Assembly (NCBI RefSeq): GCF_032884065.1
Contig: NC_088879.1
Coordinates: forward strand, 22,802,038-22,866,037
Length of the DNA stretch: 64,000 nucleotides
Direction of reading: 5' to 3'
DNA from: Artemia franciscana
Lineage: Eukaryota > Arthropoda > Branchiopoda > Anostraca > Artemiidae
The notes under the pieces were generated by a model that was given only the letters and a program-made list of their open reading frames with translations, was not told the origin of the DNA and ran no database searches. Position 1 is the first letter of the stretch; each line of letters opens with the position of its first letter. The translations under genes were made by a program, and so were the position numbers. This document shows positions 1 through 11,624 of this stretch, piece after piece.

Positions 1-735
1 TCAAATTTCATTAAGATCCGATCACTTATTCGTAAGATAAAAATACCCCAATTTTCACGTTTTCCATGAATTCCGGTTTCCCCCTCCAACTCCCCCAATG
101 TCACAGGATCTGGTCGGAATTTAAAATTAGAGCTTTAAAGCACAAGATCCTTCTAAATATCAAATTTCATTAAGATATGGTCACCTTTCGTAAGTTACAA
201 ATACCTCAATTTTCAAAATTACCCCCCCCCCCAACTCCACTAAAGAGAGCAGATCCGGTCCGTTTATGTCAGCCACGTATCTTAGACAGGTTTTTATTCT
301 TCCCATCTAGTTTCATCCTGATCTCACGGCTTTAAGTATTTTCTAAGGTTTCCGGTTCACCCCAACTGCCCCTCCAATTACGCTGGATCCGGTTGAGATT
401 TAAAATAAGAGATCTGAGTTACGAGGTCCTTCTAGTTCCAAATATTAAGTTTCATGAAGATCCGATCACTCCTTCGTAAGTTAAAAATACGTAATTTTTT
501 CTAATTTTTCAGAATACCCCCCCCCCAATAGAGCGGATCCGTTCCAATTATGTAAATCACGTATCTAAGACTTCTGCTTATTTTTCCCACCAAGTTTCAT
601 CCTGATCCCTCCAATCTTAGCGTTTTCCATGATTTTAGGTTCCCCCACCCCAAACGCCCCCCAATGTCACCAGATCCGGTCGGGACTTAAAATAAGACCT
701 TTGAGACACGATATCCTTCTCGACAGAATTTGCGA
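1..735. repeat. Imperfect ~286-bp tandem repeat (about 2.5 units)
   Basis: 'atttcattaagatccgatcac'-type segments recur at 1, 161 and 447. 'gtttcatcctgatc' recurs at about 308 and 596, and 'cacgtatct' at about 272 and 558. Copies differ by many substitutions and poly-C length. Non-coding on both strands. Confidence 0.8.
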
Positions 736-747
736 TTGCTATGTGTC

Positions 748-1047
748 ACTTGGTTAATACCAAGTGCCATAAAAATGCGTAAAGTGGGCTTGCTTACAGG
801 TAAGATTACCTATAGAGCGAAGCATATTAGTCCATGAGCCCCGCAGGCAGTGGGGCGAGGTCTGTATTCTATATTTATTCAACAAATAGTGATAAAACTA
901 AAAGAAAAGAAAAAAAAACCTTAAACAAGCTTTAATAAATAAATATTGAATACAGACCTCGCCCCGCTGCCCACGGGGCTCATGGACTAATAAGCTTCGC
1001 ACTATAGGTAATATTACCTGTAAGCAATCCCACTTTACTCATTTTTA
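748..1047. mobile_element. Foldback (long inverted repeat) element
   Basis: Arms 771-882 and about 933-1047 are near-perfect reverse complements: 'gtccatgagccccgcagg' pairs with 'cacggggctcatggac', and 'gcgaggtctgtatt' with 'aatacagacctcgc'. The loop is about 50 bp and A-rich. A small palindrome 'cacttggttaataccaagtg' stands just outside the left arm (748-767). No coding capacity. Confidence 0.88.
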
Positions 1048-1204
1048 GCTTGCCCCATGGAGGAGGAGGGTCAACCAGAAATGGACGCGCTCCTAGAATT
1101 AGCATTTCTAAGTACTATAGTATGGAAACTATGCTGCTTCGCAGCAGGTTCCAGTTTAGACAGGTGGTTACGAAACTAAACATTTTCCAAAATCAGTAAT
1201 TGCT

Positions 1205-1715
1205 TCTGAGGTAAATTACAGTGTAAGCCCTTAAAAAGCTAAAAGAGCTTAAAACAGCCCATAGCTTACAAAAGTTTAAAAACACTTTTCTAAGAATTGG
1301 CTAGTGAGGAAAATTGCCATTTATAGCCAGGAATGGTGGCTTAATTATTATTTTCCATTAGTCTTCATACTAAAATGTTACGTTGACAACAAATGTGCAG
1401 GAATTTTTAAAAGAGCTAGAAAGCCCTAAAAATGACGTCAATTTTGCTGCGATGTCATTTTGAGGGGTTCATGCTCTTTTTAAAAATTCCAATAAATTTG
1501 TTTTCAAAATAACATTTTATTGTTTGGACAAAGAAAATAAATAACTACCATATTTGAATCAGATACAAATGGCAATTTTTTTCACAAGGAAGCATTTTTA
1601 GAAATATATTTTTAAACTTTTGATTAAATGGACTGTTTTACCTTTTGAGACCCCCTTAAAGACTCAAAATAAAATCTCCCCCAGAAGACATTATTGAATC
1701 ATGAAAGAGCAAAAA
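1205..1715. mobile_element. Imperfectly palindromic non-autonomous element, family A copy 1
   Basis: The left part 'agcccttaaaaagct...aaacagcccatag...aaaagtttaaaaa' is mirrored on the right by 'aaacttttgattaaatggactgtttt...cccttaaagactcaaaat'. The centre holds 'gacaacaaatgtgcagg' against 'aaatttgttttcaaaat'. A diverged copy with the same order lies at 21965-22420. Both are followed by 'gaagca/gacattattgaa.catgaaagagcat/aaaaaaggcaccaagt'-like sequence. Confidence 0.75.
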
Positions 1716-1847
1716 AAAGGCACCAAGTAGCCTAATGTATTAATTTTCATCCTAGCTAAATAATGCTGAAAACTGCAAATTTATCAACAAATCTGTTACC
1801 CCGCGAAGGTATCTCTCCACCCTTTCCCTGCTGAAGTTATTTTTTCC

Positions 1848-2190
1848 ATAACCTAGCCCAACCGAATGGTTAGTGCTCACGACTTGAAACCCTGAGGTCA
1901 GGGGTTTAGGTCCTGGTGTCACTGGTTATTTGGTTTGGGACGGGGGTCAATAGTGTGACTCGGTAAGCTCAGTCGGAGTCGATCCGGTTGTAAATGGGTA
2001 CCTCGAGAAATCTGGGGGGGGGCACGGGAAGCGTCGAATGATTTCCCCGACCGAGCATAGCACTCCCTGCCAAAGGCATCTAAACAGGAGGTCGGTAGCC
2101 GCGCAACGCAGACCATTGGTCACCATGCGAAAAAAAGTATAACCAAGCCCTTGTGCCTGACCCTCATTCGGCTACCATTGTTTTAATAAA
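1848..2190 (+). mobile_element. tRNA-derived SINE
   Basis: The head shows a pol III A box (about 1853-1868, 'tagcccaaccgaatgg') and a B box ('ggtttaggtcc', about 1903-1913) at tRNA spacing, with a tRNA-like stem 'cctgaggtcagg' between. A non-tRNA body follows ('gggtacctcgagaaatctgg'), and the end is unclear. A 65-residue open frame on the other strand lies inside the body and has no support. Confidence 0.72.
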
Positions 2191-3224
2191 ACTAGAATGA
2201 TTTTAATTGCTATTTTGTTCAATCTAGTCATATCCAGAAAAGGGTACGCTCAGACAATGCTCCCAACAGGAGTAAGCAGCAAAATTTTCTCAGAATACGG
2301 GGCTGGGTGATTCAAAGACTTTCAGAAAAGTTGGCTACCACAACATCCCACTTATCTGGCTTGAGAATTTTAGCCTTTTATGTAGCCTATTTGCTCCCTT
2401 TTAAAGGAACCCCGCCATGCTAACCTTACGGAAATTCAACAACCTTAAAGAATCTCACCCCTTTGCAATTGTGTTTACAATTCTTCTCCTTACCATACAT
2501 CATTTTCAACTAAATCTAAAGTAAAGGCCTCATCTCTGTATCCCTAGCCGAGTATAAGCAATTAAATAACATCCAAAACAATTTAAGCCTGAAATAAAAC
2601 TCACCCTTCAGTTTTTATGTTAAAAACTTGTTTTCTCTTCAAACTTCGATTTAAGACTGGATTGAAAAATTCCCAAGTTTCTTTAAAATCTATCCATTCA
2701 TATGACGAATCCTCAGTGGAGTTGAAAAAATTGCACTAGTCACTGCAGTATCTAACTGAACAAAATAATATGATTCCAATTTGACCAAGCTTTGGAATAG
2801 TTTTGACACTGATAAGATAATGATATTGCGATCTTCATGAATGTGATTAATTGTATTATAAGCTATCAAATTTGTTTTATACAAAATGAGTGAGCCATTG
2901 GCAGGCATTTGCGTGGTTTTTAAGGGGGAGGGGGTGGTGGTAAGTTTTAGAAAATGTGAATTGTGCATAAAATTTAGATAATTGCTGGTATAAATTGTAA
3001 AATCTTTGGAAAAAGGGAGATGGGGTACGAAACCAATCCTGCCAAAATAAATCCGTTTGAGTTGTCTATCAATTCAAACAAATCAATCGAGCAAAAAAAT
3101 ACCTACCATATTTTAAGCATCTACATAATCGACTGAAAATAAACAAACGAGTTCAAATTCACAAATAGCGTATATTGAGGGCGAGAAGGCAAGGGAGGAA
3201 TTTCTCTCAAATCACCTTGACTCT
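2191..3224. other. No gene recognised
   Basis: AT-rich sequence with short poly-G and poly-A runs. The longest frame (about 90 residues, minus, 2690-2968) has no motif and no splice or codon evidence. Confidence 0.6.
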
Positions 3225-4990
3225 TAAAAAGGACACAATAACTTCCAATTTAAAATCAATTTGAGACCCATCTGAATTTATTACGACCATCCATTAAAAA
3301 AAAAAAACTTATATGCCCCATGGGCATAGCTTAAAGCCTTCCCAGGCTCTGGGGGGTTGTGCCAACCTGGAGGCATTGTTATGTTTTCTTTGGACCATTT
3401 GAAACAAAACTGCCATCGCACAAATTGAATCAGATGCGTTTGCTGAAAAGAGGGGTAGGCTAGTTGGGGGATAGTTGAATTCCATAACTATTGACACTTA
3501 CGAGGGAACTAGAACTTCCAATTTCAAATAAATGATCCACCTCTAAATTGTATACAATCATCCATTTCGTAGGAACCTCAAACACCCCAGGAGGATAACT
3601 TACAACTCTCCCCCTCAGGGTCTGGTGGTTTCTATCAAACCCAAAAGCCACGTCATATGATCTTTGGACTATTTTGAATAAAAGGACTGGCTCAAAATTT
3701 CTATTGGATGCATCTCGGGAAAACATGTCGTTTTTCTTGTGGGAAGGGGGGAGTAGCTGCACTCTAGTCACTTTGACTCTTAAGAAGGGCACTAGAACTT
3801 CTAATTACCAATCTTCTGAGTCCCCTCCAAATTATATACGACCACCCTATCTATAAGAACCTTATATACCCCCAGTTCATAACTAACAACCCTTGCCCTG
3901 ATATTCGTTGGGGGGGGGGGGGTTGTCTTTCTCACAGACATAATTTCATGACTCTTCGACAATGATGAAAAAAATTGTTATCTCCAAATTTTGATTGCAG
4001 GTGTTAAGGGAGAGGGGGGGGACTGGTTGCTCTAAAATCACTTTGACTCTGAAAAAGGGCACTATAACTTCTAATGTCAATCCAATGCACCAATCTGAAG
4101 CTTATACGACCGTCCCGTCCATAAAAACCTTGTATGCCCTAATGGTATAACTTACAGCCCTATCCCTAGAGTGTTGGGGGGTTGTGGGCACTATAACTTC
4201 TAATGTCAAATCCAATGCACCGATCTGAAGCTTATACGACCGTCCAGTCCATAAAAACCTTGTATGCCCTAATGGTATAACTTACAACCCTATCACCAGA
4301 GTGTGGGGGGGTTGTGTCAATCTTAGAGGATTATTATATGTTCTTTGGACTCTTTTGAACAAAATTGCTACCTCATAATTTCAATCTGATGCGTTTTGTG
4401 AAAAAAAGGGCTGCTGGGAAAGGAGGAGGGCCCTGAATGCCATCCGTCACTTTAGACGCTTAAAAAGGAACTAGAGCTTACAATTTTCAACCAAATGAGC
4501 CTCTTTTAAAGTTAAACAACCACCTTTTCCATATAAATCTTAAATGCCCCGGGGCATAACTCGCAACTTTTGCCCCCAGGCTCTCGTGGTTTGTATCATC
4601 CACAAAAGCCTTTTATATGATCTTCGGACTATTTTGAATAAAATGACTGTATCAAAAATTTTATTGGATTATTTTGGGAAAGACGACGTGTGGGGGGGTA
4701 GCTTCCCTTTGATCGTTTTGCACCTTAAAGAGGACACTAGAAATTCTGATTACCAATTCAATGATCCCCCTCCGCAGTATATACGACCAACCTTTCTATA
4801 AAAACCCTTCAACTCCTATGACCAAAATTGCTCTATTCAGATGTTAATTGGATGTCTTTGGGGAATGATGAGCGTCGGGGGGGGGGGAGGGGGATGGTTG
4901 CCCTCAAATCACTTTTGACTTTTAAAAAGGAACTATTATTTCCAACTTCAAATCAAATGAGCCTCATCTGAGTAGTGGGGGCATTTTGAA
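3225..4990. repeat. Degenerate satellite-like array, ~265-285-bp unit, about 6-7 units
   Basis: Each unit carries 'actagaacttcyaatt', a 'tatacgaccaccc...ccataaaaacctt' segment, 'ggcataacttacaaccct', a poly-G run with 'ggggggttgtg', 'tttggactattttgaa' and 'cactttgactcttaaaaagg'. Unit starts fall near 3230, 3507, 3790, 4057, 4186, 4465 and 4735. Short open frames inside (for example at 3674 and 4544) are alike only because the DNA repeats. Confidence 0.85.
4057..4317. repeat. Recent 129-bp tandem duplication inside the array
   Basis: 4057-4185 and 4186-4317 are nearly identical ('gggcactataacttctaatg' starts both, 'tatgccctaatggtataact' lies in both). They are much closer to each other than to the surrounding units, so this is a young event. 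Confidence 0.93.
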
Positions 4991-5289
4991 TTCACAATGA
5001 TCTATAGCCACTACTCTTTTCTTCCATAATTATTTAAGATCATGACGACGTTTCACAGCGATTCCATAAAGACGCAGGTATTATTTTTTCAAGGCGCAGG
5101 TGCTTGTTACGTATTCGGAAATGTTTTCTAAGGATGTTGGTGTTTGTTACGCAAAAGAGAGTGTATTTTAATGGTTTAAAGACCTAGGGATGTAAGGGAG
5201 GAACATTTTCAGGATCCAATAGTAAAAATGCAAACGTACACAGTACGTTATAGATGCATTACTTCTTTCAAAAACCCAGGGGTCATGGA

Positions 5290-5862
5290 AAACCTTCAGG
5301 GCCTGGTAGTAGGGAGCCTTCAAGACGCCCGGCCCCTAGCGAGCAATTCCACCGGGCCCCTAGCAACCTTTTCTACCGGGAGCACCTAGAAACTAATTCA
5401 ACGGGAGCCCAAGCATCCAATTTGAATGGGAGAGGGTGCCTAGAAATCCATTCCGATGGGGGTCCTTGCAGTCAATTGCAACGGGAGCCCTAAAAACCCA
5501 ATCTCAATGGGCCCAACAAGTCAATATTTCTACTGTTTCCCCGGGCAACTATCCCAACCGATCAACCAGGACTATAGCATCCAATTTCATTGGGTACCCT
5601 AGCATCCAATTCCATCATGGCCCTAGCATCCAATTTCACTGGGCCACTAACCTTACCAACGAAGCCCTAGCATCCAATGTCACTTGGGTCCCTAGCATTA
5701 AATTCGAATAGGGTCATTTGCGAGTAAGTTCACCAGCGGCCCTTAGAACTCAATTCAAACGGAGCCCTAGCATCCAATACCGACGGGAGGGGGACTAGTA
5801 ACAAATTCCAACGGGGGTTCCTAGCAGTCAATTCCAATGGTACCCATAGCATCTATTTTCAC
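5290..5862. repeat. Degenerate short-unit tandem repeat
   Basis: Many variants of 'ccctagcatccaattccaac' followed by 'ggga/gggc', spaced about 25-45 bp. The inverted counterpart is at 13630-14110. Open frames of 79 and 91 residues here are repeat artefacts. Confidence 0.85.
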
Positions 5863-7139
5863 TGTTGAGACGTTTTTCAAGACATTTTAAGATATTGTTT
5901 AAGATATTTTTCTACCAGGTGTTTTTCAAGACGTTTCAAGACATTTCAAAACGTTTTTAAAAGATGTTTTTCTTCAAGATTTCTTTGGTTCTTGCGTAAT
6001 AGGGAATATTTATCTGTGTTAAGGACGACGCATCCTAACGTGACTTGTTTCTTCAGGGCCGGTAGGGAATCCCCACTTGTAATTAAAGAGGACATGCACG
6101 TGGGGAGTCACGTAATGATGATCCACGCGTAGGATGTCACGTAATAGTTTAAGAGATTTTTGTTTTTTCAGGATTTAATTTTTCTTTCAAGATGTTTTTG
6201 TATTTTTTGCGAGATTTAATTTTTCTTTTCAAACGTGTTTTAGTCAGGGAACCTTTAAATTCCAATGATTTTAGTCCGTGTTAGAAATCAAAAGAGATTT
6301 CCTTCAACGGAATGGTTCGCTAGATAACTGAACCACTAAGCAACTGATGTTACTAGCGTTTGGGGAATACTTCCTAATAAAAAATTTTCGAAAAATATAT
6401 GGATCACGAGTTTTTTACGTCTGTAATAATTGAGAAGTCTGGGAGAAAATTGATTACTGGAGATTTGTTACGTTTGATATGGACCTGCTTGTTAAGTAAT
6501 ACTTTAGAGGATTTTATCATATGATATTAGGGATTGTTCTCGGCACATTTTTAGTAATGGAGCTTATTACTATATTGGAACTTGAATGCGCTATCAGAGG
6601 TAAAATAAAAGCAAGAGTATTGTTATGACTAGAATATGGTACAACTTCATATACTATCAAAAGTCTATCAAAAGTCCAATTTTATACAGATGTTGGATGC
6701 AATCTTAAACGAGAATACATGTATACATGTATACAAGGCTACAAGATGCTTACATTTTTTTAGTAGAATATATAGGAGTTCTATCCTGGAACAAGAAATC
6801 TAAAGTATGAAGGCTCTTGTTGTACATAGAAATTTTATAAACAAAAACAAATACGACAACTATTACAAGCATTATTAAAAAACTTTATTCTTAGAAAACT
6901 GAAATGAATGTTATACAGGTAGGAGGGAGAAATTTTCAACTAGAAAGTTGTTCAATCGAAGATTAGCAACATAAATGATGAGAAATTCAGCATATGTATA
7001 TCCAGAACATCAGAAATATAATAATACATGAAAACCATTACTTTTAACCAATAAATCTATAGCCATTGAGAGAAGAGGGTGACTTATTAAAGGCAAATTC
7101 AAGGTGGCACAGGACATATGACTTAATTCTATCTTTTTT

Positions 7140-7875
7140 CTTGGTATTTTTCTGACAATTCCCAGCCTTTGAAACTAAATGGCTAACAAACAACACCCTG
7201 TGGCAAGCATTATCACACGCACATTTTTATGACATTTTTTGGGCATTTTCCTGCAAAAACATCCGTTTACACTAGAAAGCATTGTTTTAACTACATGAAC
7301 AATCCCCAATAGTGTTGCTTCTGATGACTCCTGGCAATTGTGGCCAGAGCAGCACAATTTATCAGCCTGATGACACACTTTGGCGCACATTATTGCATCT
7401 AAGGGTTCTTCGACCTTTTCCCCGCAAAAATAACTTTATAAACTAAAAATGACCATTGTTTTTATTTGAACAACGGAAACTTGCCATTTCTTTGTTAAAT
7501 TGCGATGTTCCATGACAATTCCTGGCCTGTGACTCTCAGTGGCTGACATATGTCACCCTCTGGCAAACATTGTCACACACATGGCATTTTCGCCATTTTT
7601 CTGCAAAAATTATGTTTACTTTAAAATTGATCGTCTAAACGTAACAAAAAATCTCTAATAAAAATATGCTGATAAATCCTGGCAATTGACGCCACCGTGG
7701 CACAATTTACCGGTCCGATCATTTCCTCTGGTGCACATTATGACACCTAAGGGTTTTTCAACCTTTTCCAAACATAATAACTTTATAAACTAAAAACAAC
7801 CATTGTTTTATTTTAACAATATAATCTTATAATTTCGTTGTTAGATTCAGATGTTCCATTGCACCATTCTGATGC
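7140..7875. repeat. ~345-bp tandem units inside the left palindrome arm
   Basis: 'tggcaattgtggccagagcagc' (about 7333) and 'tggcaattgacgccaccgtgg' (about 7680) head equivalent units. Each unit ends with a 'cctaagggtt.ttc.accttttcc' and 'aataactttataaactaaaa' block. Confidence 0.8.
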
Positions 7876-7885
7876 AATGGAACAT

Positions 7886-8257
7886 AATATGAAAAAAAAC
7901 TTCGTTTTCTTAAAGAGTTAAAGAGGCTGCGTCCAAAAGTCGAACCTTAAAACGTACAGGAATTAGGAGAGGCAGTTGGGGGGCTGCCGCCCCCCAAACC
8001 CCCCGCTTTTAAAGACTCTTTTGTACAGGTTTTTTGTTGAGGTGGGCTTCCGCCCCCCTAACCCCCCCCCTCTTGGCTTCGGTAAGGCCCTCTTTTAATT
8101 AACAAAACAAAAAACCTGTACAAAAGAGTCCTTAAAAGCGGGGGGTTTGGTTGGCGGCAGCCCCCCAACTGCCTCTCCTAATTCCTGTACGTTTTAAGGT
8201 TCGACTTTGGGACGCAGACTCTTTAACTCTTTAAGAAAACGAAGTTTTTTTCATATT
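7886..8257. mobile_element. Foldback element with ~153-bp arms
   Basis: Arms 7886-8038 and 8104-8257 are reverse complements over nearly their full length, including 'cttcgttttcttaaagagtt' and 'aactctttaagaaaacgaag', and the poly-C/poly-G part around 'ggggggctgccgcccccc'. The loop of about 65 bp contains 'cttccgccccc'. Non-coding. Confidence 0.9.
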
Positions 8258-8320
8258 TTTTCAGTACGTTTTTCTACAATCCATAGTGGATGTAATTTAA
8301 TAATTCCTGTACTCCTCGTA

Positions 8321-8425
8321 CAGGAATTAGGACTGCCTCTCCTAATTCCTGTACGTTTTAAGGTTCAACTTTGGGACGCAGCCTCTTTAACTCTTTAAGA
8401 AAACGAAGTTTTTTTCATATTTTGT
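8321..8425. repeat. Extra copy of the foldback's right arm
   Basis: 'gcctctcctaattcctgtac' to 'gaagtttttttcatattttg' repeats 8170-8260 in the same direction with few changes. It touches the pol III-like T run of the neighbouring tRNA-like sequence. Confidence 0.9.
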
Positions 8426-8436
8426 GAAAAAAAAAC

Positions 8437-8509
8437 CGCCCGATAAGGGACTTGAACCCTTGACCTTAGGATTAAACGTCCCACGCTCTACCGACTGAGC
8501 TAACCGGGT
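8437..8509 (-). tRNA. tRNA-Lys(UUU)-like sequence, probably a pseudogene
   Basis: The minus strand folds as a 73-nt cloverleaf. The acceptor stem is 'acccggt'/'atcgggc' (first pair A-C mismatched), the D arm is 'gctcagtcggtagagc', the anticodon stem is 'tggga'/'tccta', the loop is 'cgtttaa', and the T arm is 'aaggg ttcaagt ccctt' with intact A and B boxes. The anticodon would be UUU (Lys). Position 33, an almost invariant U, is G here. A run of nine T follows within two bases of the discriminator, as in a pol III terminator. The mismatch and G33 favour a tRNA-derived pseudogene over a working gene. Confidence 0.7.
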
Positions 8510-8960
8510 ATGTTTGCAGTCGAAATACCTGCATGTGTATAAATATAACTTTTAAATAACTTTTAAGAATTTCAAAAATTAACATGGGCTCTTATGGGGA
8601 AATGGGTTTTTCTAAGCTAGAAAATCGGGGGGTTAAGATTTTCCGACGAAACTTTCCAGGAAAATTACTCGGAGAATTCCGCGTCGAATGAGTCTTCGTA
8701 CACCCAGATCCGATGTTGGCTGTGACCTGTAGGCGTGGCAGAAAAAAAAAGGAGAACATGAACATTAAGTGGCTATGCGTGGTTTCTGGAAAACAGGGAA
8801 GGAGTTATCGGATCGAGCTGAAATTTCGCGAATAAGGTCCTGGGCCCTAGGGGTTCTTAACTTGTGAACTTCAGCCCCATCGGACAACGTTAAAGGGGGG
8901 CTGGGGCTGGGGGGTCGAAACTTTCGGCCAGATTTTCCCCATGAAGGAAAAGTCGGAGGG
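8510..8960. other. No gene recognised
   Basis: Repeat-like sequence with moderate GC content around 8800-8950 ('ggggctggggctggggggtcg'). A 106-residue minus frame over 8765-9085 has no domain. Confidence 0.5.
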
Positions 8961-9561
8961 GGAACCGAAGATCGCTTAGCATTGTCGTGGTTCACCTCTT
9001 TAAAGAGGCACGAGTGTGCCTCCTTGATGTAGTTGATAGACTTCTTGGCATTCTTAATTGGGGAGGGGGGCAATAAACGAACCAAACGATGTGTGTACTA
9101 GGTTTTGCAGTATGTGTCTACAGGCGTATACCCACAGATGAGGTTGGGACTCTGGGAGTTGTATTCTGGCAAGGTGGTTTTAGTGTTATGAAAGTGTCCT
9201 TGATATTTAAATTAAGCTCGATGTTTTGTTAATAGTGTTGTTTTGTTTCATGTCAAAAGCTAATTATCAGTACTTACAAACTGACTATTTAAATGGATAT
9301 TGAATATTCCTGTGATTGTTGTGTCTTTTATTAGTTTTTTTTTTGCTCTGCTCTCTAAAAAAAAACAAAAAAATAGACTGTTAAAACTATAGCAAAGCAA
9401 GAGAAGGCCGTCCCTCCTTCCCTAATAAAATAGAACTTAGGTCTCCAACACTGAATTTCTATGATTTAATTTTTCGATCCCTTTGCAACCACTGGAACCG
9501 AAGATCGCTTAACATTGTCGTGGTTCACCTCTTTAAAGAGGCACGAGTGTGCCTCCTTGAT
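8961..9561. repeat. 68-bp direct repeats at 8961-9028 and 9494-9561
   Basis: The copies differ at one base and start with 'ggaaccgaagatcgctta'. Each contains two touching palindromes, 'cctctttaaagagg' and 'gaggcacgagtgtgcctc'. The 465 bp between them is AT-rich with no gene. Confidence 0.92.
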
Positions 9562-9826
9562 CTAGATGATTGTGTCTTCGCTTTTGTCTTTGTGTGTTTG
9601 TGCGCCTACTCCATGCGTTAGTGTGTGTGCGTTTTGTCTCTCTTTCGCTGTCCCTGTGTCTCTACTATGTGTTGTCTTGTCTCTCTGTGTGTCTGAGTGT
9701 GGATTCGCCTGTCTCTTTGCTTGTCTTCGTATGTTTGCTTGTCTGACTCTGTGCTGTTGTGTGTGTTTTTTGTCTCTGTGTGTGTCTGAGCACGTTTCTG
9801 CCTGCCTGTCTTTGTCTTCGTGTGTT

Positions 9827-9905
<79 letters not shown>

Positions 9906-10895
9906 TCGTCCTTGTGTCTTCGCCTGTCTCTTTGTATCTCAGAGTGCGAGCTTGACTGTCTCTATGTTTGTCTTTGTTTGTTTGTGTGTCTGGCTCTGTG
10001 TGTTTGTTTTTGTATCTCTCTCATCTTGCCTGTGTCGTTGCCTGTCTATGTGTGTTTTCAAGTGTGTTTGTGTCTTTGACTCTTTGTGTTTGTGTGTTTT
10101 TGTCTCTCCCTCATCTTGGCATGTGTGTTTGCCTCTCTCTATGTCTGTCCTTGTGTGTTTGACTTTGTGTGTTTTTGTTTGTGTTTTTTTCTCTCTCTCA
10201 TCGTGCCTGTTTATTTGCGTGTCTCTGTGTCTTCCTTGTGTGTTTTTGTGTTTGACGCAGTGTGTATTTGTGTCTTTTGGGTCTCTCTTGTCGTGCTTGA
10301 GTCTTTGACTGTTCCTACCACTCTGTGTTTGTGTTTATGTGTGTTTGTGTTTGTTTTTGTTGCCCTCGCACTATCCCTGTGTGTTTATATGTCTCTTTGT
10401 CTATCTTCTTGTGTTTTTGTTTATGATTCTGTGTGTAAGTGTGTATTTTTGTCTCTCTCTCTCCCTCTCTCTCTCTCTCCCTCCCTCTTTCTCTCACTCT
10501 CAGTATGTGTGTGTCTAATCATGTGTGCCTGTCTCTGTGTCTGTACTTGTGTGAGTCTGACTCTGTGTGTTTGTTTGTCACTTTCTTCCCATGCATGTGT
10601 CCCTGGTTGTGTGTTTGCCTGTTTCTGTGTGAATTTTTTCAGACTTTGTGTGTTGAAATCGGTGTGTATGCCTGTGTATGCGCTTTTTGTCAACTCTCTC
10701 TCTCTCTGTGTTCCTCAGTTTGTGTGTCTGGTTGCATGTGTATTTGCGTGTGTGTGCTTTTGTTTGTGCTTTTGTGCGAGCGTGGGTGTTTTGTGCGTGT
10801 GTTTCTGTGTGTGTGTGTGTGTGTGTGTTGTGTTTTGTATGTGTTTTTGTCTGTTTTTGTGTATGTGTGTGTGCATGTTTGTATGTCTCTATGCA
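9547..10895 (+). repeat. Cryptic simple-sequence region, (TGTG/TCTC/TTTG)n on the plus strand
   Basis: 1.35 kb made almost only of T, G and C in 'tgtgtttgtgtctctgtc'-like words. It leaves long Cys/Leu/Val/Phe-rich frames open on the plus strand (up to 276 residues) and Thr/Gln/His/Arg-rich frames on the minus strand. These come from composition: there is no signal-peptide-plus-domain architecture, and several frames are open at the same place. Confidence 0.88.
9829..9902. repeat. (TA)n microsatellite
   Basis: 37 uninterrupted TA units inside the simple-sequence region. Confidence 0.97.
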
Positions 10896-11479
10896 GATTT
10901 GGAAAACAAATCCTAGCCCATCTATCTCAGACTTCGGTACAAACCCTGCAAACCTATCTGAGACTCTAATAGATCCCCTATGTGCCTGGTAGTAGTACAT
11001 TTGTGTCTGACTATTCCTTTTTTGTATCTCTGACTTTTGAATAAACGTTCTAAACGCTGGATTTGTTAGAGTACCCTAAAAATAATGGAATCATGACAAA
11101 GTAATGTAATAAAATGTTTCTATTGACATAATGGTATGTGGAATATTCTTAGAAGAAATTAATGTGTGAAATGTATCCCATAATGTACTTCATCATGTTC
11201 TCTCTTGAGATGTCATATATTTTCATATATTTCATTTTCATTATGTCATATATTTCATATAATTATCATTATATACATGAGGTGTATATATTCCAAATAT
11301 ATTGTCATATATTGGGAAGTTGGCCTTCGTTATCAACTAAAATTTTTAGGTTCGAAATCTCTTTGCGTAATATCAACTCTGAAGATCTTGCTCTAGTATA
11401 TTCACCACCACTAGTATCTCTAAGAAAATATTTCTAAAATTTCTCTAAGAAGGACTATTTTCCTATGTTTTGAATAAGT
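10896..11479. other. No gene recognised (part of the palindrome spacer)
   Basis: AT-rich, with repeated 'tatatttcata' words around 11210-11310. No domain in any frame. Confidence 0.6.
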
Positions 11480-11624
11480 TTATTTCATTCTCTAAGAAAA
11501 CCATGGCAAGTTAAAGCTGTTCAAATAAAATAATGGTCATTTTTAGTTTATAAAATTATTTTTGTGGGGAATGGTTGAAAAAGCCTTAAGTGTGATAATG
11601 TGCACTAAGGGTGTCTTCAGACTG

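Larger units (their letters stand above)
4970..7880. repeat. Left arm of a very large imperfect palindrome
   Basis: The whole stretch recurs in inverted order at about 11480-14440. An exact 18-bp match, 'agccactactcttttctt' (5006) and its reverse complement at 14398-14415, marks the outer ends. 'accattgtttttatttgaac' (about 7450) against 'gttcaaataaaataatggtc' (about 11519) marks the inner part. Identity is moderate, with indels. No coding region supported. Confidence 0.85.

Noticed and set aside
5254-5711. Two open frames of 79 and 91 residues
   Set aside because: They span the short tandem repeat, and their repeated peptides mirror the DNA repeat rather than a protein family.
9566-11000. 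Long Cys/Leu/Val-rich open frames (up to 276 residues) and Thr/His-rich minus frames
   Set aside because: They follow from the TGTG/TCTC simple sequence. Several frames on both strands are open at once and none shows a domain.
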